Assembly (NCBI RefSeq): GCF_001544355.1
Contig: NZ_BCQI01000002.1
Span: 1 to 64,000, forward strand
Direction: 5' to 3'
DNA: 64,000 bases
Source: Alicyclobacillus acidiphilus NBRC 100859
GTDB lineage: Bacteria > Bacillota > Bacilli > Alicyclobacillales > Alicyclobacillaceae
Position numbers and translations under genes: made by a program. Positions 26,698 to 35,501 of this stretch are shown here, one piece after another. Every line of letters starts with the position of its first letter. The first letter of the stretch is position 1. Under the pieces are notes generated by a model. That model was not told where the DNA came from and ran no database searches. It saw only the letters and a list, made by a program, of their open reading frames with translations.

Positions 26698-27342
26698 ATG
26701 AGATGGCTTGTTCGCGTGATTGGTCGGCATTTTGGGATCGGTTTGGCAACTGTCCTGCCATTCGCTTTCGCGATTTGGGTTGTTGTATTTGTCGTCAATC
26801 AAGTGGATGGGTTGGTTAGCTGGTACATTCCGTGGGTCTATTTGCACATCCCAGGCTTAGGTTTTGCCATCGTGCTGGTCGCCATTGTCTTTTTCGGATT
26901 TCTCTCGCGAATCTACATCAGCCGCGTGCTGTTCTCATGGGCGGATAAACTGTTCATGCGGATTCCCGTCATCAGCACCCTGTACACGACTGCCAAGGAA
27001 TTGATCGACAATTTATTCAATCGCAAAAACGCGTTTCAAACGCCGGTGATCGTCGAATGGCCGGATGAGCGGGCGAGGGTTTTGGGATTTATCACATCCG
27101 AGCAATTGCCTGAGTCCATCGATCCCGATGGAACACATGTGTCCGTCTATTTGCCGAACGCGTTTCAGTTCGCTGGAACCACGGTGATTGTGCCGCGCGA
27201 CAAAGTGAAGCGCTCAGGATTGACCGTCGAACAGACGTGGAAGTTTGCCTTGTCCGCTGGTTTGGGCCAGACAACCAAGTCCGGTGGGGACGCGCCCCCA
27301 AAGGCGGCGACGCCTCCGCAGCAGCCGTCGATTCGCGCGTGA
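26698..27342 (+). CDS. DUF502 membrane protein
   Basis: A 214-residue protein with two N-terminal membrane helices (LATVLPFAFAIWVVVFVV and FAIVLVAIVFFGFLSRI). A conserved segment follows (RIPVISTLYTTAKELIDNLF, then TPVIVEWPDE and VSVYLPNAFQFAGTTVIVP), typical of DUF502. The tail is Pro/Ala rich. The function is unknown, perhaps membrane-associated. GAAGGAG lies 8 bp before ATG 26698. Probably one operon with cax. Confidence 0.88.
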   Translation: MRWLVRVIGRHFGIGLATVLPFAFAIWVVVFVVNQVDGLVSWYIPWVYLHIPGLGFAIVLVAIVFFGFLSRIYISRVLFSWADKLFMRIPVISTLYTTAKELIDNLFNRKNAFQTPVIVEWPDERARVLGFITSEQLPESIDPDGTHVSVYLPNAFQFAGTTVIVPRDKVKRSGLTVEQTWKFALSAGLGQTTKSGGDAPPKAATPPQQPSIRA

Positions 27343-27421
27343 TCGAACGGAAACTTGGACTAGTCGAGGGGCGGCTGGTCATCTACAATAGATGGATAGG
27401 TTTTTGTGGGGGTGCGTTGGA

Positions 27422-28510
27422 TTGTTCAACACGGGTCAGCAAGTTCGTCAAAATTTGAAAGACATCGAGCCATACAAGCCTGGTCTCAGCGACGAACAGT
27501 TGCGCAGGGAACTCGGCAATCGGCCGCTTGTGAAGCTGAATTCGAACGAAAATACGTTGGGACCGTCGCCGCTTGCCGTTCAAGCCATGCAGGCGGAATT
27601 GCCGAAATTGCATCTATATCCTGATGGTGGGAGCGATTTGGTTCGCGAAGCCATCGCGGCACACCACGGCGTGGCGCCTTCCAATGTGTTCGTTGGCAAC
27701 GGATCGGACGATATTATCAAGCTGATCTCCGAGACATTTTTGGATGATTCGGATGAAATCGTGATGCCGTTTCCGTCGTTTTCGCAGTACGCGTTTGGTG
27801 CGCACATCATGAAGGCGAAGGTCGTTTCCGTGCCGTTGAAGGCCGATTTCACGTACGATGTCGAACGCATGCTGGCGGCGGTGACGCCGCGGACGAAACT
27901 GTTGTACCTGTGTACGCCGAACAACCCGACAGGCACGGTTTTGCGGCAGGCGGAGTTTTCGTGGTTGATGGAGCGTTTGCCGGAACACGTATTCGTCGTT
28001 GTCGACATGGCCTACGACAACTATGCGACGTCGGCTGATCGGTTTCAATTCGAGCCGAGGCTGCTGTCCCGACCGAATCTATGTTGTCTATATACGTTTT
28101 CGAAGCTGTATGGACTGGCTGGGCTGCGCGTTGGTTACGCCTTGGGCAACCCGGAAGTGTTTTCGTTCATGCATCGAGTGCGGGAGCCGTTTAACGTCAA
28201 TCGAATCGCGCAGGTTGGGGCCATCGCCGCTTTGCAAGATGTCGAGCACGTGAAACGTTCAAAGCAGTTGGCCATGCAGAGCAGGAAGCAATATGAAGTT
28301 CTCAACGAGTATGGCATGCGCTGCGTGCCCACGGAGGCAAACTTCGTGTTGGTCGACGTCGGCGACGGTGTTCGCGTGTTCGAGGCCCTGCGTAAAGAGG
28401 GCATCTTGCTGCGCGCGGGTTACCCGGGACTCGACGCGTATGTGCGTATCACATTTGGCACGGAAGCGGAAAATGACCTATGTATCGAAGGGTTGAGGCG
28501 CACCGTTTGA
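27422..28510 (+). CDS. hisC: Histidinol-phosphate aminotransferase
   Basis: A 362-residue PLP enzyme of fold type I. Motifs are KLNSNENTLGPSP, NVFVGNGSDDII, CTPNNPTGT, DMAYDNY and the PLP Lys in TFSKLYGLAGLRVGYA (about residue 228). The C-terminal Arg motif is YVRITFG. It acts in histidine synthesis and can use aromatic amino acids. TTG 27422 has GGGGGTG upstream; ATG 27392 lacks a site. It stands apart from other his genes. Confidence 0.9.
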   Translation: MFNTGQQVRQNLKDIEPYKPGLSDEQLRRELGNRPLVKLNSNENTLGPSPLAVQAMQAELPKLHLYPDGGSDLVREAIAAHHGVAPSNVFVGNGSDDIIKLISETFLDDSDEIVMPFPSFSQYAFGAHIMKAKVVSVPLKADFTYDVERMLAAVTPRTKLLYLCTPNNPTGTVLRQAEFSWLMERLPEHVFVVVDMAYDNYATSADRFQFEPRLLSRPNLCCLYTFSKLYGLAGLRVGYALGNPEVFSFMHRVREPFNVNRIAQVGAIAALQDVEHVKRSKQLAMQSRKQYEVLNEYGMRCVPTEANFVLVDVGDGVRVFEALRKEGILLRAGYPGLDAYVRITFGTEAENDLCIEGLRRTV

Positions 28511-28556
28511 GTGTATGCTCGGGTCATCTCGAGCGCATGATGGGAAGAAGCACGAC

Positions 28557-28590
28557 GGCCCCCTTGGTAAACCAACCGGATTAGGGGGCC
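28557..28590 (+). terminator. Nested hairpin after hisC
   Basis: GGCCCCCT (28557-28564) pairs with AGGGGGCC (28583-28590), and the loop holds a second hairpin, TTGGT-AA-ACCAA. There is no T run on the plus strand, so it may be a weak or Rho-assisted terminator. Confidence 0.5.
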
Positions 28591-28726
28591 GCGCGCAATA
28601 AAGAATTGACTGTTCGTGTTATTATGTTACCTAGCCTGGTTATATCGGACAATAGGAGGTTGTTGGCAATGGTGTGAGCCATGATCCAGCAGCCATCCGT
28701 TGTTGTGAGCGGCTGAACCAGGCCGT

Positions 28727-28759
28727 CTCGCTGGCTCGAGGCTGGCGAGTTTTAGTTTT
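28727..28759 (+). terminator. Strong plus-strand terminator with no assigned gene
   Basis: CTCGCTGGC pairs with GCTGGCGAG (9 bp, two G-T) around TCGAG, followed by TTTTAGTTTT. It points rightwards, but the only known gene touching it is convergent. It implies a short plus-strand transcript from about 28600-28760. In this stretch AGGAGG precedes ATG-GTG-TGA at 28669-28677, overlapped by a GTG start at 28674. See findings. Confidence 0.7.
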
Positions 28760-29102
28760 CGCTCTCCAGCGTGTTCTCTGGCGCATCGGATTCGGGTTCA
28801 TGCAACGCGACATGTCGATCCGAGCGAATCATGTTGGCGTCGCGGTAACGCCCGGACACGGCTTGCCCTGGCAGCCAGTCCGAGCTCTTGCCTAAGCGGC
28901 TGGCGTTGGTCGCTGCTCCGTAAGGGCCGTCCGGAAATTCTTCGACGGCGAGATCGTATGTGGCGGATTGGGCTTCCCACAATTCGGCGGTGGGGTAGTC
29001 TGTTTCGCCTTCTTCGATTGGACCTGGGTCGTAGCTTCCCGAATTTGGGCTGTCTATGTCTCGATTTTGAACATCGGCGTCGCGCTTCAGACGTTTGGTC
29101 AT
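28752..29102 (-). CDS. Small acidic protein, possibly DUF3905-like
   Basis: A 116-residue hydrophilic protein. The N terminus is basic (MTKRLKRDADV) and the rest acidic. Conserved-looking blocks are DPGPIEEGETDYPTAELWEA and EFPDGPYGAAT, followed by RLGKSSDWLPGQ. These recall DUF3905 proteins of Bacillus as I remember them, but I cannot verify this. GAGGTG lies 6 bp before ATG 29102. It is divergent from gltX and convergent with the orphan terminator. Confidence 0.6.
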   Translation of the reverse strand: MTKRLKRDADVQNRDIDSPNSGSYDPGPIEEGETDYPTAELWEAQSATYDLAVEEFPDGPYGAATNASRLGKSSDWLPGQAVSGRYRDANMIRSDRHVALHEPESDAPENTLESEN

Positions 29103-29168
29103 TGGTTTCACCTCATTCGTATTGTGCGCTCACGATGACAGGGTATCCATGCAGGAGGTTTTGACGGG

Positions 29169-30662
29169 ATGGGAAAGCAGATCAGAGTGCGTTTTGCGCC
29201 TAGCCCAACTGGCGCTTTGCATATTGGTGGGGCTCGGACTGCGTACTTCAATTGGTTGTTTGCTCGGCAGCAAAAAGGGACGTTTGTGTTGAGAATCGAC
29301 GATACAGACCGTGCGAGATCGACAGAAGCGTCGTATCAACAGATTCTCGATTCGCTTCGTTGGCTCGGCATCGGTTGGGACGAGGGTCCCGATGTCGGCG
29401 GGACGTTTGGACCCTATCGGCAATCCGAGCGAATCGACGTGTACCGTACATACTTGGAGCAGCTCAAGGCGACCGATCACATCTACCCTTGCTTTTGTAC
29501 GGCTGAACAGCTCCAGGCGGAGCGGGAGGAAGCGCAACGGAAGGGAAGGGCGCCTCGCTATTCGGGGCGTTGTCGGCATATTCCTCGGGAAGAGGCGGAC
29601 CGCCGGATCGAAGCGGGAGAAGCGCACGTGTATCGCCTTCGTGTCTCGGAGGCGGGTGAGACCACGGTGCGCGATCTGATTCGCGGCGATGTTGTGTTTC
29701 AGAATTCCGAGATCGACGATTTTATCATCTGGAAGGCGGATGGCACGCCAACCTATCACTTTGCGTCGTGTGTAGACGACGCTGCGATGGAGATCTCGCA
29801 CGTCATTCGGGCGGAGGAGCATCTGTCGAACACGCCGCGGCACGTCGCGCTGTTTCAAGCATTTGGTGTGGAAGTGCCGTTGTTTGCCCATGTGCCCATG
29901 ATTCTGGCGCCGGATCGCAGCAAATTGAGCAAGCGGCATGGCGCCACGTCGGTTTCCGAATACCGCGAAGCGGGCATTTTACCCGAGGCTTTGGTCAATT
30001 ATCTGCTGCTGCTGGGATTTTCGCCGGGAGAGGACAAGGAGATCGTCAGCCGGGATGAGGCCGTTCAACTGTTTCAGTTGGATCGCGTCACCAAGCACGC
30101 CGCGATTTACGATGTGAAGAAGCTGGAGTGGCTGAACGCGCACTATTTTCGATCCCAGTCGCCCGATGCGGTCGTGGCGAAACTCTGGCCGACATGGGTG
30201 GAGTCGGGGTATGTCCGGGCTGACGAGGTCGATCGATCAACCATCGCCTGGATTCGCACGGTGACGGAGTTCGTCCTGTCGCGCAGCCGCAATTGGACCG
30301 ATGTGATGGATGGCGTCCGTCCTTATTTCGCAAAGGTCAACACGTACGACGCGAAGGGTGTTCAAAAGCAATTCAGCGGGCAGGACGTTCCGCATCGTTT
30401 GCGCTTGGTAGCCGACAGACTGCAGACTGTGGCGCCCTTTACGACGGTCGTGATCGAACGCGCGTTTCGCGAGTTGATTGAGGAGTTGCAGGTCAAGGGC
30501 GGGGAGTTAATTCATCCGACGCGCCTCGCGCTGACGGGTATGACCGTTGGTCCGGGATTGTTCGACGTGATGGCGCTGCTGGGCCGCGAAGCATCGGTGC
30601 AGCGGTTGAATGCGGCAGCGGATTTGATTGAGCGGGGCGAATTGGTCAACCTGCAAAAATAG
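29169..30662 (+). CDS. gltX: Glutamyl-tRNA synthetase
   Basis: A 497-residue class I synthetase. The HIGH motif is APSPTGALHIGGART and the KMSKS motif is SKLSKR at residues 251-256. A zinc site is likely at Cys108, Cys110, Tyr131 and Cys135, as in other bacterial GluRS. In Firmicutes it usually charges both tRNA-Glu and tRNA-Gln, the latter corrected by GatCAB. Glu-tRNA is also the substrate of HemA, encoded at 58213. GGAGG lies 10 bp before ATG 29169. tRNA-Gln and tRNA-Glu follow at once. Confidence 0.97.
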   Translation: MGKQIRVRFAPSPTGALHIGGARTAYFNWLFARQQKGTFVLRIDDTDRARSTEASYQQILDSLRWLGIGWDEGPDVGGTFGPYRQSERIDVYRTYLEQLKATDHIYPCFCTAEQLQAEREEAQRKGRAPRYSGRCRHIPREEADRRIEAGEAHVYRLRVSEAGETTVRDLIRGDVVFQNSEIDDFIIWKADGTPTYHFASCVDDAAMEISHVIRAEEHLSNTPRHVALFQAFGVEVPLFAHVPMILAPDRSKLSKRHGATSVSEYREAGILPEALVNYLLLLGFSPGEDKEIVSRDEAVQLFQLDRVTKHAAIYDVKKLEWLNAHYFRSQSPDAVVAKLWPTWVESGYVRADEVDRSTIAWIRTVTEFVLSRSRNWTDVMDGVRPYFAKVNTYDAKGVQKQFSGQDVPHRLRLVADRLQTVAPFTTVVIERAFRELIEELQVKGGELIHPTRLALTGMTVGPGLFDVMALLGREASVQRLNAAADLIERGELVNLQK

Positions 30663-30674
30663 ATTCTCCGCGTG

Positions 30675-30703
30675 TTGACAAATGGGCTAAGGGCGAGTAT
30701 ATT
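30675..30703 (+). promoter_or_regulatory. Strong sigma-A promoter of the tRNA cluster
   Basis: TTGACA (30675-30680), a 17-bp spacer and TATATT (30698-30703). The start would be near 30710, about 18 bp before tRNA-Gln. Confidence 0.85.
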
Positions 30704-30727
30704 TTAAGGCGTTGACACTCGTTCTGA

Positions 30728-30801
30728 TGCCGAATGGTGTAATGGTAGCACGACTGACTCTGACTCAGTTAGTCTAGGTTCGAGTCCTAGTTCGGCAGCC
30801 A
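30728..30801 (+). tRNA. tRNA-Gln(CTG)
   Basis: The acceptor TGCCGAA pairs with TTCGGCA (U1-A72, typical of tRNA-Gln), with discriminator G and encoded CCA. The anticodon loop CTCTGAC on an ACTGA/TCAGT stem gives CTG, reading CAG. Confidence 0.95.
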
Positions 30802-30804
30802 TCA

Positions 30805-30880
30805 GGCCCTATCGTCTAATGGTTCAGGACGCCGCCCTCTCACGGCGGTAATAGGGGTTCGAATCCCCTTAGGGTCACCA
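30805..30880 (+). tRNA. tRNA-Glu(CTC)
   Basis: The acceptor GGCCCTA pairs with TAGGGTC (one G-T), with encoded CCA. The stem CCGCC/GGCGG holds loop CTCTCAC, anticodon CTC for GAG codons. It lies 3 bp after tRNA-Gln. Confidence 0.95.
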
Positions 30881-30893
30881 CCATGGATGATGA

Positions 30894-30969
30894 GGGTCAT
30901 TAGCTCAATTGGTAGAGCATCCGACTCTTAATCGGCAGGTTGAAGGTTCGAGTCCTTCATGACCCACCA
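30894..30969 (+). tRNA. tRNA-Lys(CTT)
   Basis: The acceptor GGGTCAT pairs with ATGACCC, with encoded CCA. The anticodon loop CTCTTAA gives CTT for AAG codons. The first anticodon-stem pair is a T-C mismatch, the other four pair. Confidence 0.93.
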
Positions 30970-30990
30970 ATGAATGATACGAAGTGACAG

Positions 30991-31029
30991 GGCTGCGCCA
31001 GACGCTGAAGCGGTTGGCCAGCCTTTTTT
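30991..31029 (+). terminator. Terminator of the tRNA cluster
   Basis: GGCTG pairs with CAGCC, extended by GCCA/TGGC past a bulged C, followed by TTTTTT. Confidence 0.8.
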
Positions 31030-31151
31030 GCGGTCCAATGCTGCCCGATGCGGATCATCCCAGACTGGGAATCGGCCTGCGACTCCGTTATCATGATACA
31101 GAGATCTATTGACATGTGATGACATGTACATGCACGAAAGAGGCGGCGCGA

Positions 31152-32786
31152 ATGCGCAAGAACCTGTCGGGTGGCGAGCGTAGAAACCTTGTCGACAAAC
31201 TGTTGGAACGCTACGCCGCAGACGTGTGGAAGGCTGTACTGCGTCGGCACGACGACGCGTTGGAGGCGGAAGAGGCTTTTCTTCAGGTCTTTGTCGTTGC
31301 AATCCTCAAACTGACAAGGCCAGAAGCAGTCATTCTTTCGGACGGGTTTATCCAGAGTTGTATCGAGCAAGTGGAGAGCTCCTCGATACCGCATCGCTTG
31401 TTGGAAGGGCCGATTGAGGATGAGGTCGTGCCCATCGAGGAATTCGTCCGGAAAACTGCATCGGATGGCGATCCGTCTGCGGACGGAACGAGTGACGGCG
31501 CGATCGAGGGCGATGATGGTGCCGGTGGCGATCCGGAGAGTGACGAAGCGGAGCAGGTGCAAATTCCGGTTTCTCTGCTGTCGCGGACGGTTCAGGTGAT
31601 GCGAGCCAATATCGCGATGCAGGAGGCCATGCGGCACCATCGTGGGCCAACATGGGCTCGAGTTGGTGTCGTCGCGCTCGCCATAGTGGGTGTAGGCGCG
31701 GCCATCTACGGCGGCAGTTCGGAACTCGCGTCCTACATGCATCCGAAGTTGCCGCAGAGTTCCTCCAAACAGTCGCAAGGGCCGAACTTGCCCCGCGACG
31801 TCGGCGATTTGCCGGTGACGCAAGCGGCCATTTATCAACTTCCCAAGGGAGAAAACGTCGATCTCGACCATGTCGCGATCGACGAAGGCGACGTGTATTT
31901 CGGCGTCTTACAGGAACCTGCCAACAGTTGGCCGCGAATCAGCGTGTATCACCACAGTTTTGCCATGGGCAGCTCCCTTCGCGTCGAGGACGGAAACGCG
32001 TACTCGTTTGAACTGGTGCCGCCCACAGCGCGCACGGGCTCCACGGACGACGCGTCGTGGTCGATTGCGCAATGGTCCATTTCCGCGATGCGTCAGTGGT
32101 TGGTTACAGTGGTCACTTGGACAGACCAAGGTCCTGGCCAAGATCAGATCGTCCAAATCTATGCGATGAATCGTTCAAACGGCAAGTACAGTATTGTCGA
32201 CACGATCGCGCCGGAAAAAGGCGTTTCGAATCGTGCCGTCGTCGCCGTCGGCGACGGGGAGATCGCGGTGCAGCGAGGTTTGTCCACGGTTGCCGGCGAA
32301 GCGCCGCTCGGGTTGCCGATACAGCTGTATTCCCTGTCTGGCACGGATCCGTTGCGGGCATTGACGTACGAAAAATCGATTCCGGCGTCGTTTGGGTTGA
32401 TGCAGTCGCCCATCGTGATTTCGAATGGTTTGATGTTCCAAGGCATTGCCGGAAAGGACACGACGTCCGACAACAATACGGCCGTTTGGTACTCGCTCTC
32501 GCAGGACGGATCACTCAACCGCTACTACGGACCTCCGGTCGATGGACAGGCGCACTGGGCGGTTGAAGGGGTTTCTGGATCATTGTGGTGGGTGGAAACG
32601 ACGCCGGATTCGAGCGACAATGAAGAGATGCAGTTATTGATGGCTCCGCTCGCGACCACGAAGGCGTCGGTGGCGGCTGACAACCTGAACACGCCGATTG
32701 ACGCGTTCGGCGTCAGCGGATCGTATTTGGCCTGGGTTGAACGCGTCGGCGGAGGCAGTGATTTGGTCATTGCAAGGGTTCAGTAG
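31152..32786 (+). CDS. Single-pass membrane protein with anti-sigma-like layout, unknown
   Basis: A 544-residue protein. About 165 cytosolic residues begin with a helical segment (LVDKLLERYAADVWKAVLRRHDD) and an acidic low-complexity region. One membrane helix follows (VGVVALAIVGVGAAIYGG, ~165-185), then about 350 external residues with repeated beta-strand patterns (AIDEGDVYFGV, SVYHHSFAMG, LWWVETTPDS). The layout is like transmembrane anti-sigma factors or stress sensors with a beta-propeller sensor, but no sigma-factor gene is adjacent and I recognise no family. ATG 31152 follows AAGAGG. uvrC starts 18 bp downstream. Confidence 0.7.
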   Translation: MRKNLSGGERRNLVDKLLERYAADVWKAVLRRHDDALEAEEAFLQVFVVAILKLTRPEAVILSDGFIQSCIEQVESSSIPHRLLEGPIEDEVVPIEEFVRKTASDGDPSADGTSDGAIEGDDGAGGDPESDEAEQVQIPVSLLSRTVQVMRANIAMQEAMRHHRGPTWARVGVVALAIVGVGAAIYGGSSELASYMHPKLPQSSSKQSQGPNLPRDVGDLPVTQAAIYQLPKGENVDLDHVAIDEGDVYFGVLQEPANSWPRISVYHHSFAMGSSLRVEDGNAYSFELVPPTARTGSTDDASWSIAQWSISAMRQWLVTVVTWTDQGPGQDQIVQIYAMNRSNGKYSIVDTIAPEKGVSNRAVVAVGDGEIAVQRGLSTVAGEAPLGLPIQLYSLSGTDPLRALTYEKSIPASFGLMQSPIVISNGLMFQGIAGKDTTSDNNTAVWYSLSQDGSLNRYYGPPVDGQAHWAVEGVSGSLWWVETTPDSSDNEEMQLLMAPLATTKASVAADNLNTPIDAFGVSGSYLAWVERVGGGSDLVIARVQ

Positions 32787-32803
32787 TGATGAGGTGAGCG
32801 ACC

Positions 32804-34636
32804 GTGAATCAAATGCTTCAAGATAAGCTCGCTCTGCTTCCGACGAAGCCCGGTGTCTACCTGATGAAAGGAAGCGCCGGGGAGATTCTGTACGTCGGCA
32901 AGGCGAAAGTCCTTCGTAATCGGGTGAGGTCGTACTTTACGGGATCGCACGATCGCAAGACACAAGCGCTCGTCTCGAATATCTGCGACTTCGAATATAT
33001 CGTCACCGATACGGTGGCGGAGGCGCTGGTGTTGGAGTGCAACCTGATCAAGCAGCACACGCCGCCTTACAACATCATGCTGCGAGATGACAAGACGTAC
33101 CCGTACATCAAATTGACGCGCGAGCGCCATCCGCGGTTGCAGATTGTGCGGCGCGTGAAGAAGGACGGCGCGAAGTATTTTGGCCCTTATCCGAGCGCCT
33201 TCTCCGCGCAAGCGACGAAGCGCCTGCTGGATCGCCTGTACCCGCTGCGCAAGTGCAAGACGCTCAAGAAGCAAGTCTGTCTTTACTACCACATTCATCA
33301 GTGTTTGGCTCCGTGTGAATTTGAGGTGCCGGACGAAACGTATCAGCAAATGACCAAGGAAATCACCAGCTTCTTGAACGGCGGACATCGCGAGGTCGTG
33401 CGCGATTTGACCGCGAAGATGACGGAAGCCGCTGACGCGCTTGAGTTCGAACGCGCGTCGGAGTTGCGGGATCAAATTCGTCATATCGAACAGGTGATGG
33501 AAGATCAGAAGATGACGACGCCGGACGGGATCGATCGCGACGTGTTCGGCTTCGCCGAAGACAAAGGACTGCTCAGCATTCAGGTGTTCTATGTGCGCAG
33601 CGGCAAACTGATTGAACGCTCCGTCGTGATCATGCCGCATTACGACGATCCCGTCGTCGATTTCATGTCCTACGTCGAACAGTTCTACCACGAGCGCGCC
33701 GACGTGCCGAGCGAGATTCTGCTGCCTGAGGGCGTGCCGAGCGAAGCGTTGGAGATGGTGCTGGATGCGAAAGTGCTTCAGCCGAAGCGTGGACAGAAGC
33801 GGGATTTCGTCGCGTTGGCGACGGAAAACGCCCGGCAGGCACTCGAGGAAAAACTGCGGCTGATTGAGAAGAATATGGATCGTACGCTGGGGGCGATCAT
33901 GGAACTCGGCGACGTCCTGGCGATCGCCCCGCCAAGGCGCATCGAGTCGTTCGACAACTCGAATATCCAAGGGGCCGACGCGGTGGCGGCGATGGTCGTC
34001 TTTATCGACGGAAAGCCGGCGAGATCGGAATACCGAAAGTACAAGATCAAATCGGTCACTGGGCCGGACGACTACAATTCGATGCGAGAGGTGATCCGGC
34101 GTCGCTACAGTCGTCTGCAGCGCGAGGGCAAAGCGTTGCCCGACCTCGTCGTGATCGACGGCGGCAAGGGCCAGTTGGCGGCGGCGCTCGAAGTGATTGA
34201 AGGTGAACTGGGACTCGACATTCCCGTCTGTGGTCTCGCCAAGGACGATCGACATCGGACGAGTCAGTTGTTCTTTATGGACGAGGACGCGCCTGTCCAA
34301 ATTGGACGGCACTCGCAGGCTTTCTACTTGCTCGAGCGCATTCAGGACGAGGTTCACCGCTTCGCCGTCGACTTTCACAGGCAGACGCGCAAACGCACTG
34401 GGCTGACGTCGATCCTCGACGAGATACCCGGCGTTGGCCCTGAGCGGCGAAAGGCGTTGCTTCGTCATTTTGGCTCCGTGAAGGCGATCGCGGAGGCTTC
34501 CATGGACGATTTTCGCGGTCTCGGCATCGGCGACAAGCTGGCGTCATCGGTTCTCGATCACGTCCGGAGTTCGCTGGGCGTGTCGGAAGCCGCCGGCGGC
34601 TCAGATGCGCCTTCTGTGGAGCACGACATTTCTTGA
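32804..34636 (+). CDS. uvrC: Excinuclease ABC subunit C
   Basis: A 610-residue nuclease that cuts on both sides of a lesion in nucleotide excision repair with UvrAB. The N-terminal GIY-YIG domain has PGVYLMKGSAGEILYVGKAK. A UVR motif lies near residues 200-235 (ADALEFERASELRDQI). An RNase H-like second nuclease domain has SFDNSNIQGADAVAAMVVF and LVVIDGGKGQL, and a helix-hairpin-helix ends the protein (IPGVGPERRKALL). GTG 32804 follows GAGGTGAG. uvrC before sdhCAB is the Bacillus order. Confidence 0.97.
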   Translation: MNQMLQDKLALLPTKPGVYLMKGSAGEILYVGKAKVLRNRVRSYFTGSHDRKTQALVSNICDFEYIVTDTVAEALVLECNLIKQHTPPYNIMLRDDKTYPYIKLTRERHPRLQIVRRVKKDGAKYFGPYPSAFSAQATKRLLDRLYPLRKCKTLKKQVCLYYHIHQCLAPCEFEVPDETYQQMTKEITSFLNGGHREVVRDLTAKMTEAADALEFERASELRDQIRHIEQVMEDQKMTTPDGIDRDVFGFAEDKGLLSIQVFYVRSGKLIERSVVIMPHYDDPVVDFMSYVEQFYHERADVPSEILLPEGVPSEALEMVLDAKVLQPKRGQKRDFVALATENARQALEEKLRLIEKNMDRTLGAIMELGDVLAIAPPRRIESFDNSNIQGADAVAAMVVFIDGKPARSEYRKYKIKSVTGPDDYNSMREVIRRRYSRLQREGKALPDLVVIDGGKGQLAAALEVIEGELGLDIPVCGLAKDDRHRTSQLFFMDEDAPVQIGRHSQAFYLLERIQDEVHRFAVDFHRQTRKRTGLTSILDEIPGVGPERRKALLRHFGSVKAIAEASMDDFRGLGIGDKLASSVLDHVRSSLGVSEAAGGSDAPSVEHDIS

Positions 34637-34661
34637 CCCGTTCGACACCAATCATTACAAT
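34633..34661 (+). promoter_or_regulatory. Sigma-A promoter of sdhCAB
   Basis: TTGACC (34633-34638) overlaps the uvrC stop codon. TACAAT follows at 34656-34661 after 17 bp. This leaves an untranslated leader of about 150 bases. Confidence 0.8.
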
Positions 34662-34750
34662 TTAGTAGGTGCAAATACGAGTTCGTGATGCGACGTGATC
34701 GACAACTCCGTCACGCGCTTCTACGAACACAAGAAGTACCCTATCCGGTA

Positions 34751-34771
34751 GGTAGCCGTCCAGCGGCTACC
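34751..34771 (+). promoter_or_regulatory. Leader hairpin of the sdh mRNA
   Basis: GGTAGCCG (34751-34758) and CGGCTACC (34764-34771) form a perfect 8-bp stem with a 5-base loop, about 40 bp before the sdhC ribosome binding site. There is no T run, so a stability or control element is more likely than a terminator. Confidence 0.5.
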
Positions 34772-34819
34772 GTTACATATGCAACGAGAACTGGCTAGGA
34801 GTCGAAAGGAGGAAACTTT

Positions 34820-35446
34820 GTGGCAGTGGCCCAAGCATCGCGCGGCAATCGGGAATTTCTGTGGCGGCGGTTACATACGTTGTCCGGTGTGATTCCGGTT
34901 GGGCTATTTTTGTTGGAGCACCTGTTCACCAATGCGACAGCGCTTGATGGCGCAGCTTCGTACAACAACGCTGTCGAAGCCATTCAATCTTTGCCGTTGC
35001 TTCACTTCATCGAATTCTTCTTTATCTTTCTACCCATCACCTATCACGGTGTCTTTGGGTTGTACGTGGCGTTCGTTTCCGGGTACAACGCGGGCCAGTA
35101 TTCGTGGGCGAGAAATGTGTTGTTCACTGTGCAGCGGATCACGGGCGTGATTACGTTTGTGTTCATTATTTTCCACCTGTGGACCACGCGTTTTTCTGGC
35201 AATGCGCCGACCTTCGACATGGTTCACAACCTCGTATCCAATCCTGCGTACTTCTGGTTCATGGTGGTTGGCGTCGTCGCGGCGACGTTCCATTTTGCAA
35301 ACGGCCTCTGGTCCTTTTGCATCCACTGGGGTATTACGGTTGGCGCCCGCGCTCAGAAGATCACAGCTTGGGTGACCATGATTGTGTTCGTCGTATTGGC
35401 AGGTATGGGCGTCGCGTCCCTTATCGCGTTTACACATTCGGCCTAA
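34820..35446 (+). CDS. sdhC: Succinate dehydrogenase cytochrome b558 subunit
   Basis: A 208-residue membrane anchor with five hydrophobic helices, as in the B. subtilis di-haem type. Haem-ligand His candidates include FLLEHLF, FIEFFFIFLPITYHG, FIIFHLW and ATFHFANGLWSF. It passes electrons from succinate to menaquinone. GTG 34820 follows AAAGGAGG. It is the first gene of sdhCAB. Confidence 0.95.
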   Translation: MAVAQASRGNREFLWRRLHTLSGVIPVGLFLLEHLFTNATALDGAASYNNAVEAIQSLPLLHFIEFFFIFLPITYHGVFGLYVAFVSGYNAGQYSWARNVLFTVQRITGVITFVFIIFHLWTTRFSGNAPTFDMVHNLVSNPAYFWFMVVGVVAATFHFANGLWSFCIHWGITVGARAQKITAWVTMIVFVVLAGMGVASLIAFTHSA

Positions 35447-35501
35447 GGGTCTTCGCCCATTTGACCGATACAGGACAGGGAGCATGGGAGGGAACTTCAT
35501 C

